Below, piece by piece: positions 27,565-36,239 of a DNA stretch of 60,765 nt. Location of the stretch: positions 1 to 60,765 of the forward strand of contig CANRPJ010000017.1 of assembly GCA_947632485.1 (NCBI GenBank). The letters are read 5' to 3'. Positions within the stretch are counted from its first letter, which is position 1, and every line of letters starts with the position of its first letter. Under the pieces are notes generated by a model. The model saw only the letters and a list, made by a program, of their open reading frames with translations, searched no databases and was not told the DNA's origin. Both the position numbers and the translations under genes were made by a program. The stretch comes from an uncultured Muribaculaceae bacterium. GTDB lineage: Bacteria > Bacteroidota > Bacteroidia > Bacteroidales > Muribaculaceae.

Positions 27565-28113
27565 TTATTTTCCTGCCTGGCGTCCGATCAGGGCATATAG
27601 CATCACGCCGAGAAAGAAGGTAATCCCTGCCCACATCTTTGCTCTTCTAGAAAATTCATGGGCTTCTTTCTTATTGCCTTTGCTCCATTCCCTTCTTGTG
27701 AGCATGGCATAGTAGATGGCCACGAATCCGGTAAGCGGGAAGCAGAATATTGTAAGGATCACCGACTCCACAAGCATCGTACGGGGAGGCAGATTATAGT
27801 CAGGCTCAGGAAGTTTTCCAGGAGCAGAGGAGGCATCCTGATTCTGGAGAAACCGGTCGAAACGTGGCATTCCTGAGTATGCGCGCTCATCGGTATTGGC
27901 CGCAGGGCTTTCGGCAGGCATAGATACCGGGTGCATCAGATCGCTGATATGCTGACGATAGAAGCGGCTTATGTCAGCCACCTCACGGGCGCGACGCCAG
28001 TCGTCCATACCTTTACACCATACGAAGGTGTCAGGCCGCACTCCCGCGCCGGGCAGCTCATGAAGCTCCAGGGGGCCTTTCTGCTCCCCTTCGATCATTG
28101 CGAAATATTTCAT
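27565..28113 (-). CDS. GYF_2 domain plus CD225/dispanin-like membrane protein
   Basis: A 182-residue protein. Residues 1-55 form a GYF_2 (DUF4339) domain: MKYFAMIEGEQKGPLEL... WCKGMDDWRRA. A disordered linker follows, then two transmembrane helices with the dispanin-like layout PPRTMLVESVILTIFCFPLTG... KEAHEFSRRAKMW. ATG 28113 (MKYF) is chosen because the longer frame runs into the preceding gene. It lies 7 bp after its larger paralogue. Function unknown; GYF_2 domains may bind partner peptides. Confidence 0.78.
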   Translation of the reverse strand: MKYFAMIEGEQKGPLELHELPGAGVRPDTFVWCKGMDDWRRAREVADISRFYRQHISDLMHPVSMPAESPAANTDERAYSGMPRFDRFLQNQDASSAPGKLPEPDYNLPPRTMLVESVILTIFCFPLTGFVAIYYAMLTRREWSKGNKKEAHEFSRRAKMWAGITFFLGVMLYALIGRQAGK

Positions 28114-28120
28114 GGCAGCC

Positions 28121-28828
28121 TCAGACCAACGCGCTTCCGAGGGCACCGAGAAGCCCCGATACTCCAAGAAGAATATTTCCGATAAGACCCGCTCCCGCAA
28201 GCACCAGAGATATGATAGTCATGATTCTCGCCGTAGAGTTGGCTGAATCGCCCATTGCCTGATTGCCCATGGCGTAAGCGGTATTAGCCTTATTGGCCTG
28301 CACTATACCTATTATTCCGAATATTCCTCCTATGCAGGAGCAGAAGAATCCGAGCACGGTTCCTGCTATGGCCCAGCCCATCCAGTTGGTATGCGGCACT
28401 GCGGGCGCATAAGGCGGCTGCTGCGGTGAATAGTAGGCGTTGCCTTGCTGGCGGTATGAGCTGTAGGCTCTTTCAGAGTGACGGCGCAGGGCCTCGCTGA
28501 ATTCAGGCACCATGCCCGCAGGCTGCCATTGAGGCATACCTTCGCACCATACGTCGGTCTGTGCCGTAGCGCCGGCTTCAATCAGACTCACTATCGATGC
28601 CGGGCCGATGCGACGCTCTCCGATCATAGCGTAGTATAGGTTACCAGGCATGTCGGCTGGCGACTCACTCCTGTATAATCCCTCCAACTCAGGCACCTTC
28701 GATATAGGCTCCCATTCCTGCATCCCGCTGCGCCATACGAGAGTAGAGCCATCGAGAGCCATTCCTGCCAGCTCTTCCCTGCGGAAGGGGCCGCGGCGCT
28801 CGCCGCCTATTATGACGTAGTATTCCAT
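28121..28828 (-). CDS. Tandem GYF_2 domain protein with dispanin-like membrane region
   Basis: A 235-residue protein with two GYF_2 (DUF4339) domains (about 1-53, RRGPF... VWRSGMQEWEP; about 65-112, RRIGPAS... VWCEGMPQWQP), a Gln/Tyr/Pro linker, and two C-terminal helices (about 150-178 and 205-233) flanking QANKANTAYAMGNQ, which recalls DUF4190/dispanin proteins. Its start overlaps the phosphatase stop by 19 bases. With its neighbour it is a duplicated pair; function unknown. Confidence 0.78.
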   Translation of the reverse strand: MEYYVIIGGERRGPFRREELAGMALDGSTLVWRSGMQEWEPISKVPELEGLYRSESPADMPGNLYYAMIGERRIGPASIVSLIEAGATAQTDVWCEGMPQWQPAGMVPEFSEALRRHSERAYSSYRQQGNAYYSPQQPPYAPAVPHTNWMGWAIAGTVLGFFCSCIGGIFGIIGIVQANKANTAYAMGNQAMGDSANSTARIMTIISLVLAGAGLIGNILLGVSGLLGALGSALV

Positions 28829-30117
28829 TTTGAAAGTTTGTCAGTGTAATATTTCCGCAGATCGCTCCAGCGATAGTAAGGCCCGCTCACCGGTTCGACC
28901 GGAAGCCTGCGTTCCTTTTCATTCAGAAGCACTTTTACCAGTACATCGTCAGAGTCCGTGGAGCCTTCCGGACGGTAGAAAATCATCTGGATATTGCTCC
29001 CCATCGGGAAGATCTCATAATTTTTCCAGTTGGCTTCTACCTCTTCGAGATCATTGATCTCCTTGCCGAAATCATCAAGTTCCATCAGCACCGTGAGAGG
29101 CATGAGTATCACCTCATGGCCGAAGCGGAGGTTCGCGCCGTGGCCTGGTGCTGTCATAGCAGAATCAGCACTCTCTATCATATTATTAAGCAACGCCTTC
29201 TGATAGAAAGGCTTGAGATTGCCTGTGATCTTACTGTTGCCATAGTCCATAAACCAGGCTACATTATTGTTCACCCATCTGTCTTTAAGCTCCTTTGGAG
29301 TAAAGATATCGTAAGGCGCGAAGTTGGGGAAGGGGCTGCGGTCGAGGCTCTGCGCATTAGCCGCGATATTAAACAGGTAATGCCCGAGCCTGGAGGTGTC
29401 GATACTGTCGAGAGCGAACTGTCGGTCGGTGAAGATCACATCGAGGAAAGAATCGCCTACGGGGTGTTTCTTCGCAAACTCCGATGAGGCATCGCGCCCC
29501 TGGCGACTCATGAGCCTTCTGTAGCCGGGCTCCATACCGGTAGTGTCATTTCCGGCCAGGCGATACATCTCGCTTTCTGTAGCGTCAGAAGTGATCCTGA
29601 GCGAGGGGTTGGCAGCTGCCATCTCCTGAAGCTCATTATCCATGGAGAGGATACAGCGCACTACGGTGCTTGAGCGCCCTGTCACGTAGGCATCGTCAGC
29701 GAATACTTCCGGGAAGTTCTTCACCATACGGCGCCCGATTCCCCTGTGCTGAATTGCTCCGAGCGGGGAGAGCTCTCCATCGCGCCCTTCCGATGTCTTC
29801 CGAAGCTCACGCAACTGGCCGAGGAGCTCTTTGCCGCGTGGGGTGAGTTTACCGTTACGTTCAGCTATCTCCATAAGTTCCACCGGTTTCTTATAGGCGT
29901 TTTCGCCTATATGCCATCGGCTGCCGTGGCGCCCGTAGTGCTCTATGTGAAATGGTTTATAGCCCTCCGGTGCGGGGGTAAGCGCAGGAGCTCCGAGGCG
30001 CTCCACCGGGTAGGCATAGTAGTTGCTTGCATATTGAAGCACAGTCTCATCAGGCTCTATCGCCCAGAGAGATGCGACAACCATTCCGGAAGCAAGCAGC
30101 GTTATGATTTTTTTCAT
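28810..30117 (-). CDS. Histidine-type phosphatase (HP2 clan), phytase/MINPP-like
   Basis: A 435-residue exported enzyme with a signal peptide (MKKIITLLASGMVVASLWA). The nucleophile motif is RHGSRW (residues about 64-69) and the proton-donor region reads RFGHEVILMPL, where HAE/HD is usual. This fits the branch-2 histidine acid phosphatases, including MINPP-type phytases. Likely hydrolyses phosphate esters such as inositol phosphates in the periplasm; substrate not proven. First gene of an operon with the two GYF proteins, with a strong promoter upstream. Confidence 0.83.
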   Translation of the reverse strand: MKKIITLLASGMVVASLWAIEPDETVLQYASNYYAYPVERLGAPALTPAPEGYKPFHIEHYGRHGSRWHIGENAYKKPVELMEIAERNGKLTPRGKELLGQLRELRKTSEGRDGELSPLGAIQHRGIGRRMVKNFPEVFADDAYVTGRSSTVVRCILSMDNELQEMAAANPSLRITSDATESEMYRLAGNDTTGMEPGYRRLMSRQGRDASSEFAKKHPVGDSFLDVIFTDRQFALDSIDTSRLGHYLFNIAANAQSLDRSPFPNFAPYDIFTPKELKDRWVNNNVAWFMDYGNSKITGNLKPFYQKALLNNMIESADSAMTAPGHGANLRFGHEVILMPLTVLMELDDFGKEINDLEEVEANWKNYEIFPMGSNIQMIFYRPEGSTDSDDVLVKVLLNEKERRLPVEPVSGPYYRWSDLRKYYTDKLSKWNTTS

Positions 30118-30132
30118 TTCTTGTGAAAGTTA

Positions 30133-30152
30133 TTGCCGGAAATTCCCGGCAA
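30133..30152 (-). other. Hairpin at the 5' end of the histidine phosphatase mRNA
   Basis: Seven-base perfect stem TTGCCGG/CCGGCAA (30133-30139, 30146-30152), six-base loop. Given the promoter at 30161-30192 it would fold at the very start of the leader and could protect the transcript. Confidence 0.45.
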
Positions 30153-30160
30153 ATCAACTG

Positions 30161-30192
30161 CAAATATACTTCATTTTTTTGTGAGTTGCAAA
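30161..30192 (-). promoter_or_regulatory. Promoter of the histidine phosphatase-GYF operon
   Basis: Minus strand TTTG (30192-30189), 20 bp spacer, TATATTTG (30168-30161): complete match to the Bacteroidetes consensus. Confidence 0.7.
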
Positions 30193-30222
30193 CGGTTAGT
30201 TCGGCATCTCGGAAAGTTTTGC

Positions 30223-30230
30223 TAATTTTG
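30223..30230 (+). promoter_or_regulatory. -7 box of dacB
   Basis: TAATTTTG, exact TAnnTTTG match. Its last base is also the first base of an upstream in-frame GTG, so that GTG cannot be the start of an mRNA made here; GTG 30236 is 5 bases further on. Confidence 0.45.
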
Positions 30231-30235
30231 TGGCT

Positions 30236-31459
30236 GTGACACGACTAATCTCCTGCGCTCAGCGCCTCTTTCTTTCGATATCAGTTCTGCTGACCCCGGT
30301 TCTCGGCCGCGCTTCCGATGCGGTCGATCGCTTTGTAGCAGCCAGAGCTACGGATCCTTCATCAGTGGCAGTAGTGATGATTGATCTCGCCGATGGCTCG
30401 GTTATGGAGAGCTATAATGCCGATGAGCCTCTGATACCGGCCTCCGTGATGAAGTCGGTTACGATTGCAACCCTGATAGGCCAGACCGGCATAGATTATC
30501 GCTATCATACGCGCCTTTATGCGGCCGGCACGATCCACAAAGGAGTGCTTGACGGAAACCTGATTATAGAGGGCGGAGGTGATCCTTCGCTGAATTCAAA
30601 CGTTGAGCCTATCACAGCAGATTTCGTAGGGGAATGTCTGGATGCTGTGAGAAAGGCTGGAATCGAGCGTATTACGGGGCGTATCATAGCTGATGAAGAT
30701 GTATTTCCGGGGCCTGCGGTGCCTCCGTCATGGATGAAGGCCGATCTCTCACAATCTTACGGCACCGGTTGCCACGGCCTTAATTTCCAGAATAATTCCT
30801 CCGGCAGTCGCTCCGTGGCTAACCCGGCTTCTGTGTTGCAGACGCGACTGAAAAATGAGCTTAGCCGAGCAGGAATCGAGGTTGAAGGTGCTTCAGTGCG
30901 TAGCGGCGAAGAGCACCTGCTCTTCGACCATGAGTCGGCTCCTGTCGATGAGATAATGCGTTCATGCATGATGAGGAGCGACAATCTGTTTGCGGAGGCT
31001 CTGCTGCGCACCTATGGTCTTGAACGGAATAATGACGGCTCAACCACCACTTCCGCGAAACTGGAGCGGGAGCACTGGACGCGTCAGGGACTTCCGATGG
31101 CGGGAGTCAACATTGTAGATGGATCTGGGCTTTCACGCGACAATCGCCTTACTGCCAGATTTCTGGCCGAAGTGCTCCGGTCGATGAGTGACAATGTGGA
31201 TTATGTCTCATTCTTCCCTCTTGCCGGTCAGGAGGGCACTCTGAAGCGTTTCCTCGCAGATACCCCTCTTGAGGGCTATATAGCCATGAAAACAGGGAGT
31301 ATGAAGGGTATTCAATGCTATGCCGGATATAAACTCGATGATAATTATGCTCCTACGCATGTGGTGGTCATAATGATGAATAATATCCAGACGCGGTCCG
31401 GTGTGAAAGAGGCTGCTTCCAGAATGCTCCTCGATATTTTTGCTGATGATCAGACTTAA
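30236..31459 (+). CDS. dacB: D-alanyl-D-alanine carboxypeptidase/endopeptidase (PBP4, S13)
   Basis: A 407-residue periplasmic penicillin-binding protein that trims or opens peptidoglycan cross-links. Signal peptide of about 25 residues, then the three active-site motifs: SVMK (Ser near residue 70), SDN and KTG (MKTGSMKG). The GTG at 30236 is chosen because the first GTG (30230) overlaps the -7 box. Probably co-transcribed with the two genes that follow at 17 and 5 bp. Confidence 0.92.
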   Translation: MTRLISCAQRLFLSISVLLTPVLGRASDAVDRFVAARATDPSSVAVVMIDLADGSVMESYNADEPLIPASVMKSVTIATLIGQTGIDYRYHTRLYAAGTIHKGVLDGNLIIEGGGDPSLNSNVEPITADFVGECLDAVRKAGIERITGRIIADEDVFPGPAVPPSWMKADLSQSYGTGCHGLNFQNNSSGSRSVANPASVLQTRLKNELSRAGIEVEGASVRSGEEHLLFDHESAPVDEIMRSCMMRSDNLFAEALLRTYGLERNNDGSTTTSAKLEREHWTRQGLPMAGVNIVDGSGLSRDNRLTARFLAEVLRSMSDNVDYVSFFPLAGQEGTLKRFLADTPLEGYIAMKTGSMKGIQCYAGYKLDDNYAPTHVVVIMMNNIQTRSGVKEAASRMLLDIFADDQT

Positions 31460-31476
31460 CTTCAAAGCGATATAAA

Positions 31477-32064
31477 ATGGCTCCATTGAAAGAATTGCTC
31501 GACCTTACCTATGAACTGGAGGCTCTCCTGAGTCTTGCTCTGATGCGGGAGGGTGTGCCGCCGCGTCTCTACGAACTGATAGCTGCTAAAGCAGCGGCCA
31601 TAAATGCTGCGGCTGGCGGTGAAGGTACTGTGGTAGCTGAGACGGAAAGTCCGGAAGATTTCGTGGCTGACTCATACTCGATTGAAGACTCGCATGAGGC
31701 TTCAGCCCCGGCTCTGGCCGAGGAGATTGCCGAGTCGGGTGCTGAAGAAAAAATCGACAGGGCAGGTATCGCTGTAGAGAGGACTGAAAGAACCATAAAG
31801 GCAGAGAAGAGGGAATATGAGGCACCGGAAGCGAGCAAGGCGGGTGAGGCGCTCAGAAAGCGCTTCTCTCTTAACGATAAATTTCGTTTCAGGCGCGAGA
31901 TTTTTGGAGGCAGAGATGCCGACTTTTCCCAGGCTCTTGATGCGATAGCGGCTTCCGACAATCTTAGCGATGCGGAAGATTATCTCTACAGTCAGCTCCA
32001 TCTGGATCCTGACGATGAGAATGTGAAATCGTTGGTGGAGATTATCTCAGGCTATTTCAGCTGA
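31477..32064 (+). CDS. Conserved Bacteroidales protein of unknown function
   Basis: A 195-residue acidic protein. The N-terminal helix-rich part (1-50) and C-terminal part (about 130-195, FSLNDKFRFRREIFGG ... AEDYLYSQLHLDPDD) look conserved; the middle is a Glu/Ala-rich, probably disordered linker. I recall the C-terminal motif from other Bacteroidales proteins of unknown function. No signal peptide or membrane helix, so cytoplasmic. Between dacB and rsmI in an apparent operon. Confidence 0.72.
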   Translation: MAPLKELLDLTYELEALLSLALMREGVPPRLYELIAAKAAAINAAAGGEGTVVAETESPEDFVADSYSIEDSHEASAPALAEEIAESGAEEKIDRAGIAVERTERTIKAEKREYEAPEASKAGEALRKRFSLNDKFRFRREIFGGRDADFSQALDAIAASDNLSDAEDYLYSQLHLDPDDENVKSLVEIISGYFS

Positions 32065-32069
32065 CAGTT

Positions 32070-32783
32070 ATGGCTGGGCGTCTTACCATTGTACCCACTC
32101 CCGTGGGTAATCTCGGCGATATGACTTTCCGTGGCGTAGAGGCGCTGAAAGAAGCCGATCTTATTCTTGCTGAAGATACGCGCACGAGCAGCGTGCTCCT
32201 CCGTCATTTCGGTATCAGCACTCCGATGGAGAGCCATCATAAATACAATGAGCATTCCTCTGTAGAGCGTATAGTGGAGAAGATTGAAGGCGGAGCGAGG
32301 ATTGCGTTGATTTCCGACGCGGGTACGCCTGGAATTTCCGATCCGGGTTTTCTGCTGTCGCGTCAGTGCCGGCGGGCGGGCGTGGAGGTGGAATGCCTGC
32401 CGGGCGCCACAGCTTTTGTGCCCGCGCTCGTGGCAAGCGGTCTGCCTACCGACAGATTTGTGTTTGAAGGTTTTCTTCCCCCTAAAAAGGGGAGGGCTAC
32501 AAGGCTGGCTGAGCTTGCTGCCGATGAGCGCACGGTGGTGATATATGAATCGCCAAAGCGGCTCGGACGCACTTTGCGCCAGCTTGCTGAAACCTTTGGA
32601 GAAGACCGCGAAGCTGCCGTTTGCCGGGAGATTTCAAAGGTGCATGAGGAGATTCGGCGCGACACTCTTGGAGCTCTTTCCGAACACTATGGCGCGAACC
32701 AAGCGAAAGGTGAGATTGTTATAGTTGTCGATGGAGCCTCGCGAAGCAGACGCAAGGATACAAAAGCGGACTCCGAAGAGTGA
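32070..32783 (+). CDS. rsmI: 16S rRNA (cytidine(1402)-2'-O)-methyltransferase RsmI
   Basis: A 237-residue tetrapyrrole-methylase-fold enzyme that 2'-O-methylates C1402 in the ribosomal P site. IVPTPVGNLGDMTFR, LILAEDTR and ALISDAGTPGISDPG are the family signatures. It is somewhat shorter than the E. coli protein, lacking the extra C-terminal region. Starts 5 bp after the preceding gene. Confidence 0.95.
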   Translation: MAGRLTIVPTPVGNLGDMTFRGVEALKEADLILAEDTRTSSVLLRHFGISTPMESHHKYNEHSSVERIVEKIEGGARIALISDAGTPGISDPGFLLSRQCRRAGVEVECLPGATAFVPALVASGLPTDRFVFEGFLPPKKGRATRLAELAADERTVVIYESPKRLGRTLRQLAETFGEDREAAVCREISKVHEEIRRDTLGALSEHYGANQAKGEIVIVVDGASRSRRKDTKADSEE

Positions 32784-32821
32784 TAATCAACACAATATTA
32801 AGAAACTAAAACTGAAGTAGC

Positions 32822-33685
32822 ATGAAGAAGCACTTCGCCTTAATCGGCATCGGAGTTCTGCTCCTTACCTCTTGTGCCGGCAACCAGAAAAAGATAGATG
32901 ACGACTCTCTGAAGATAGCCGCTCTGACATCGCAGTATGAAGAGGCCACCTCTTTCAACGATTCGCTTATGCTCCTTATGGGCGATATCTATACCGGTCT
33001 CGACTCCATCAATATGCAGGAGGGCCTTCTTTACAATATGAAGGCCGGTGATAGCGCCAACCGCCGTGAGGAGATTCGTCAGAATCTGTCGAATATCAAG
33101 GCGAGGCTGAATGCCAATCGTGCGCTGATTGCTAAGATGGAGGCTCAGCTGAAAGCATCGGGCAATGATAATTCGGTGCAGGCTAAGACAATAGCTCAGC
33201 TTAAGGCTCACATTGAGCAGCAGGATAAGAAGATAGCTCAGCTCGAAAATGATCTTGCCTCTGCCCGCGGCCAGATAGAGGAACTGAATACTCAGGTAGC
33301 TGAGACTCAGGAGCAGGTGAAGGTCGAGACTGCAGCCAAGGAAGAGGCTCAGAAAGCCACGGTGGCTGCTGAGAATGAGGCTAACCGCGTGTACTACGCT
33401 ATCGGTACCGGTAAGGAGCTCAAAGCTAACGGCTTGCTTGAGAAGAAATTTCTGGGTACGACCAAGGTTATGAAGGGAAGCTACAACGAAGCTTATTTCA
33501 CTACAGCCGACAAGCGCACCCTCACCCTGATTCCTACGGGAGCCAAGAAGATGAAAATCTGGAGCAATAACCCGCAGGGCAGCTACGAGATTGTAGATAA
33601 TGCCGACGGCACGAAGACGGTGAAGATTACCAATCCGACTGCGTTCTGGAGCATCACCCCGTATCTGATAATTCAGGTTAACTGA
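32822..33685 (+). CDS. Coiled-coil lipoprotein, possibly Cbp1-like adhesin family
   Basis: A 287-residue lipoprotein (lipobox LTSC, Cys18). Residues about 30-190 form a long coiled coil with Lys/Gln/Glu heptads (IAQLENDLASARGQIEEL). The C-terminal domain (about 190-287: YYAIGTGKELKANGLL ... NEAYFTTADKRTLTLIP ... AFWSITPYLIIQV) resembles proteins annotated as Cbp1-type collagen-binding adhesins; that name is from memory and the function here is unproven. Starts 38 bp after rsmI and is followed by a terminator. Confidence 0.75.
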   Translation: MKKHFALIGIGVLLLTSCAGNQKKIDDDSLKIAALTSQYEEATSFNDSLMLLMGDIYTGLDSINMQEGLLYNMKAGDSANRREEIRQNLSNIKARLNANRALIAKMEAQLKASGNDNSVQAKTIAQLKAHIEQQDKKIAQLENDLASARGQIEELNTQVAETQEQVKVETAAKEEAQKATVAAENEANRVYYAIGTGKELKANGLLEKKFLGTTKVMKGSYNEAYFTTADKRTLTLIPTGAKKMKIWSNNPQGSYEIVDNADGTKTVKITNPTAFWSITPYLIIQVN

Positions 33686-33716
33686 AAACGCATCAGCGAT
33701 TACTGATTGTAGCGAT

Positions 33717-33752
33717 AAAAGCCGGAGAGATTTGCAAGTCACTCCGGCTTTT
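33717..33752 (+). terminator. Intrinsic terminator after the coiled-coil lipoprotein gene
   Basis: Perfect 11-bp stem AAAAGCCGGAG / CTCCGGCTTTT (33717-33727 with 33742-33752), 14-base loop, ending in a T-run. Confidence 0.85.
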
Positions 33753-33765
33753 GCTGATTTTTTCT

Positions 33766-33773
33766 TATCTTTG
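33766..33773 (+). promoter_or_regulatory. -7 box of the SusA-like amylase gene
   Basis: TATCTTTG, exact consensus, 26 bases before the ATG at 33800 and just after the terminator. No convincing -33 box. Confidence 0.45.
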
Positions 33774-33799
33774 CCCTTGTTCCAATCTGTGGCTATTAT

Positions 33800-35671
33800 A
33801 TGAAAAAGATCCTTAGTGTCGCTTGCCTGCTGAGCGTGGCTTATGCTTCTGCGGCAATCAATGTAGAGAAAATAGACCCTCCTCACTGGTGGACCGGTAT
33901 GTACGACCGCACGCTGCAGCTTCAGGTCTACGGGCAGGGTATTCGCGATTCCCGGTTCTCTCTGGACTACCCCGGTGTCAGTGTGGACAGTGTGGTGCGT
34001 CTTGATGGTTCTCCCAACTGGCAGCATATCTATCTAACCATTTCTCCGGAAGCCCGACCGGGCGAGATGACCCTTAAATGGAATGAGGGCGAACAGACGA
34101 TAAGCCGGAAGTATGAGTTGCGCCCGCGCAGGACCAGGCAGGGCGCGCAAGGGTTCAGCTCAGCCGATGTGCTATATCTCGTGATGCCTGACCGCTTTGC
34201 TGATGGTAATCCCGGTAATAATGTGATTGCGTCGATGCGTCACCCCAAAAGCGTGAACCGTAATGACCCTAACCAGCGTCATGGAGGTGATTTTGAAGGT
34301 ATAAGGCAGCATATTGGCTATCTTGATTCGTTGGGAATCACGGCAGTATGGTTCAATCCGGTGCTTGAAAATGATATGCCCGGAGGCAGTTATCATGGGT
34401 ATGCCACTACCGACTATTATGCAGTGGATCCCCGGTTCGGTACTAACGGGGAGTATGCCTCGCTTGTGGATACGCTTCATAGCCACGGCATTAAGACCGT
34501 GATGGATATGATCTTTAACCACTGCGGTTCAGCCCACCCTTGGATGGCGGACAGGCCTTCATCAGACTGGTTCAATTTTCCTGACGGGTTCGTGCAGACT
34601 AACTATCGCCTTTCTACAATCACGGATCCCTATGTGTCGGATCGCGACAAGAAGCTTACGCTCGACGGCTGGTTCGTAGAGCTGATGCCTGATCTGAACC
34701 AACATAACCCTCACTTATGGAAATATTTGATTCAGAATTCAATATGGTGGATAGAGGAGACCGGTATTGATGGAATCCGCCAGGATACCTATGCCTATAT
34801 CGAGCCTGAGATTATGGCTGAATGGGTAGATGCCGTAATGGCAGAGTATCCTGACTTTAATATAGTGGGAGAGTGCTGGTATGGCGATCCGGCAGGAGTG
34901 GCCTATTGGCAGAAGGGCTCGCCGCTGGCGGCTGCTATGGGCAATGACACGCATCTGCCTACGGTAATGGATTTTCCGTTGATGCTTAAGGTGCGGGATA
35001 TGGCTCCGTTCAGGGCGCAGACCGATGCCTGGAACGGCATGGCTACCATCTATGATCATCTGGCGCTCGATTATATCTATCCGGAGCCCAAGAGGGTGCT
35101 CCGCTTCCTTGATAATCATGATACCGAGCGGTTCATTCAGACTATGCCTGATTCGCTCTCGCAATGGAAGCAGGGGATTGCGGTGCTGCTCACTGTGCCG
35201 GGAATTCCGCAGCTTTATTATGGCACTGAGCTCCTTATGAGCGGCACCCGTGAGGGAGGCGACGGTAATATCCGAAAGGATATACCAGGAGGTTTTCCCG
35301 GCGATGCCCATAGCGAGTTTCTCTCTTCAGGTCGCTCACCAATGCAGAATGAGGCGTATGATTTCATCAGCAAGATAAACCAATGGCGCAAAGGCTCAAA
35401 AGCGGTGGCTGACGGCTCGATGAAGCATTACTTCCCCGATAATGGCCTCTACGTGTTCGAGCGTCGCACTCCTGAGGAACTGGTGGTTGTGGTCATGAAT
35501 GGAACTGACAGCGATGTGACTGCCGATATGACCCGCTATTCCGAAACCGCTTCTGAAGGGCAGACCTTCACCGATATTCTGACCGGCGATGAGCTTGAGC
35601 TTATTCCAGCCGGCGGTATGCGCACTTTTGCCCCGCGCGAAATAAGAATTCTTGAATCTGTTGCGAAATGA
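33800..35671 (+). CDS. GH13 neopullulanase/cyclomaltodextrinase-type amylase, SusA-like
   Basis: A 623-residue enzyme: signal peptide (MKKILSVACLLSVAYASA), an N-terminal cyclomaltodextrinase-type beta domain (about 22-115, EKIDPPHWWTGM), the GH13 barrel and a small C-terminal beta domain. Catalytic residues sit in GIDGIRQDTYAY (Asp), NIVGECWYG (Glu) and FLDNHDTER (Asp). Size and layout match SusA of Bacteroides, a periplasmic maltooligosaccharide/pullulan hydrolase. No susBCDEF genes are near. It overlaps the next gene by ATGA. Confidence 0.9.
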   Translation: MKKILSVACLLSVAYASAAINVEKIDPPHWWTGMYDRTLQLQVYGQGIRDSRFSLDYPGVSVDSVVRLDGSPNWQHIYLTISPEARPGEMTLKWNEGEQTISRKYELRPRRTRQGAQGFSSADVLYLVMPDRFADGNPGNNVIASMRHPKSVNRNDPNQRHGGDFEGIRQHIGYLDSLGITAVWFNPVLENDMPGGSYHGYATTDYYAVDPRFGTNGEYASLVDTLHSHGIKTVMDMIFNHCGSAHPWMADRPSSDWFNFPDGFVQTNYRLSTITDPYVSDRDKKLTLDGWFVELMPDLNQHNPHLWKYLIQNSIWWIEETGIDGIRQDTYAYIEPEIMAEWVDAVMAEYPDFNIVGECWYGDPAGVAYWQKGSPLAAAMGNDTHLPTVMDFPLMLKVRDMAPFRAQTDAWNGMATIYDHLALDYIYPEPKRVLRFLDNHDTERFIQTMPDSLSQWKQGIAVLLTVPGIPQLYYGTELLMSGTREGGDGNIRKDIPGGFPGDAHSEFLSSGRSPMQNEAYDFISKINQWRKGSKAVADGSMKHYFPDNGLYVFERRTPEELVVVVMNGTDSDVTADMTRYSETASEGQTFTDILTGDELELIPAGGMRTFAPREIRILESVAK

Positions 35672-36180
35672 AGAAACCAATTCTGAATGCTCTTTCTCTC
35701 CTGCTGTTGGTGTGCCTCCTTGCAGGTTGCAAGCCGAGTGAGAAAAATTATCGTGCCGCCTACGAAGTGGCTGTGGCTAAGCGTCAGAGCGAGGCTCCTG
35801 ACCTCTCTGCCGGTCTGGGAGACGCAGTGCGCGATGGTGCCCCTAAGCGTCATGAAGTAGGCGGGAAAACGGTATGGGTCTTGACTGAACCTCTTTCCTG
35901 CGTCGACTCTCAGGGCGCTCCGGAGCCTTGGAATGTGGCTGTTGCCGCCTATAAGATGAATGCTAATGCCCGTTCTCATGCCGAGCGCCTGCAGGGCGAG
36001 GGCTATGAGAGCTCGCTACTGAAGAACTCCGACGGTATGATCTATGTGGTGGCTGCATCTCCTGAATCTCTGGCTGCTGCTGCCGAGTTCATAGAAAATT
36101 TCAAGGCAAAGCACCCTGATACGGTTTATGTTGGGCTTCCCGAGGGTCCGACTGTTATTTCTCCTGGAAGACGGCATTAA
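35668..36180 (+). CDS. Small lipoprotein with SPOR-like domain
   Basis: A 170-residue lipoprotein (lipobox LAGC, Cys21). The C-terminal half (about 90-155, WNVAVAAYKMNANARSHAERL ... MIYVVAASPES) has the alternating pattern of an SPOR domain, which binds glycan strands stripped of stem peptides at division sites. The match is by eye. The start overlaps the amylase stop by 4 bases, so translation is likely coupled. Confidence 0.68.
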   Translation: MKKPILNALSLLLLVCLLAGCKPSEKNYRAAYEVAVAKRQSEAPDLSAGLGDAVRDGAPKRHEVGGKTVWVLTEPLSCVDSQGAPEPWNVAVAAYKMNANARSHAERLQGEGYESSLLKNSDGMIYVVAASPESLAAAAEFIENFKAKHPDTVYVGLPEGPTVISPGRRH

Positions 36181-36239
36181 ACCTTTTGGCAGTCCGGAGG
36201 TTCTAATTGTAAAACCAAAACTTGAAAATTATTACCGCC

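Noticed and set aside
32840..34027. 395-codon open frame on the minus strand
   Set aside because: Antisense to the coiled-coil lipoprotein and the start of the amylase, and crosses a strong terminator.
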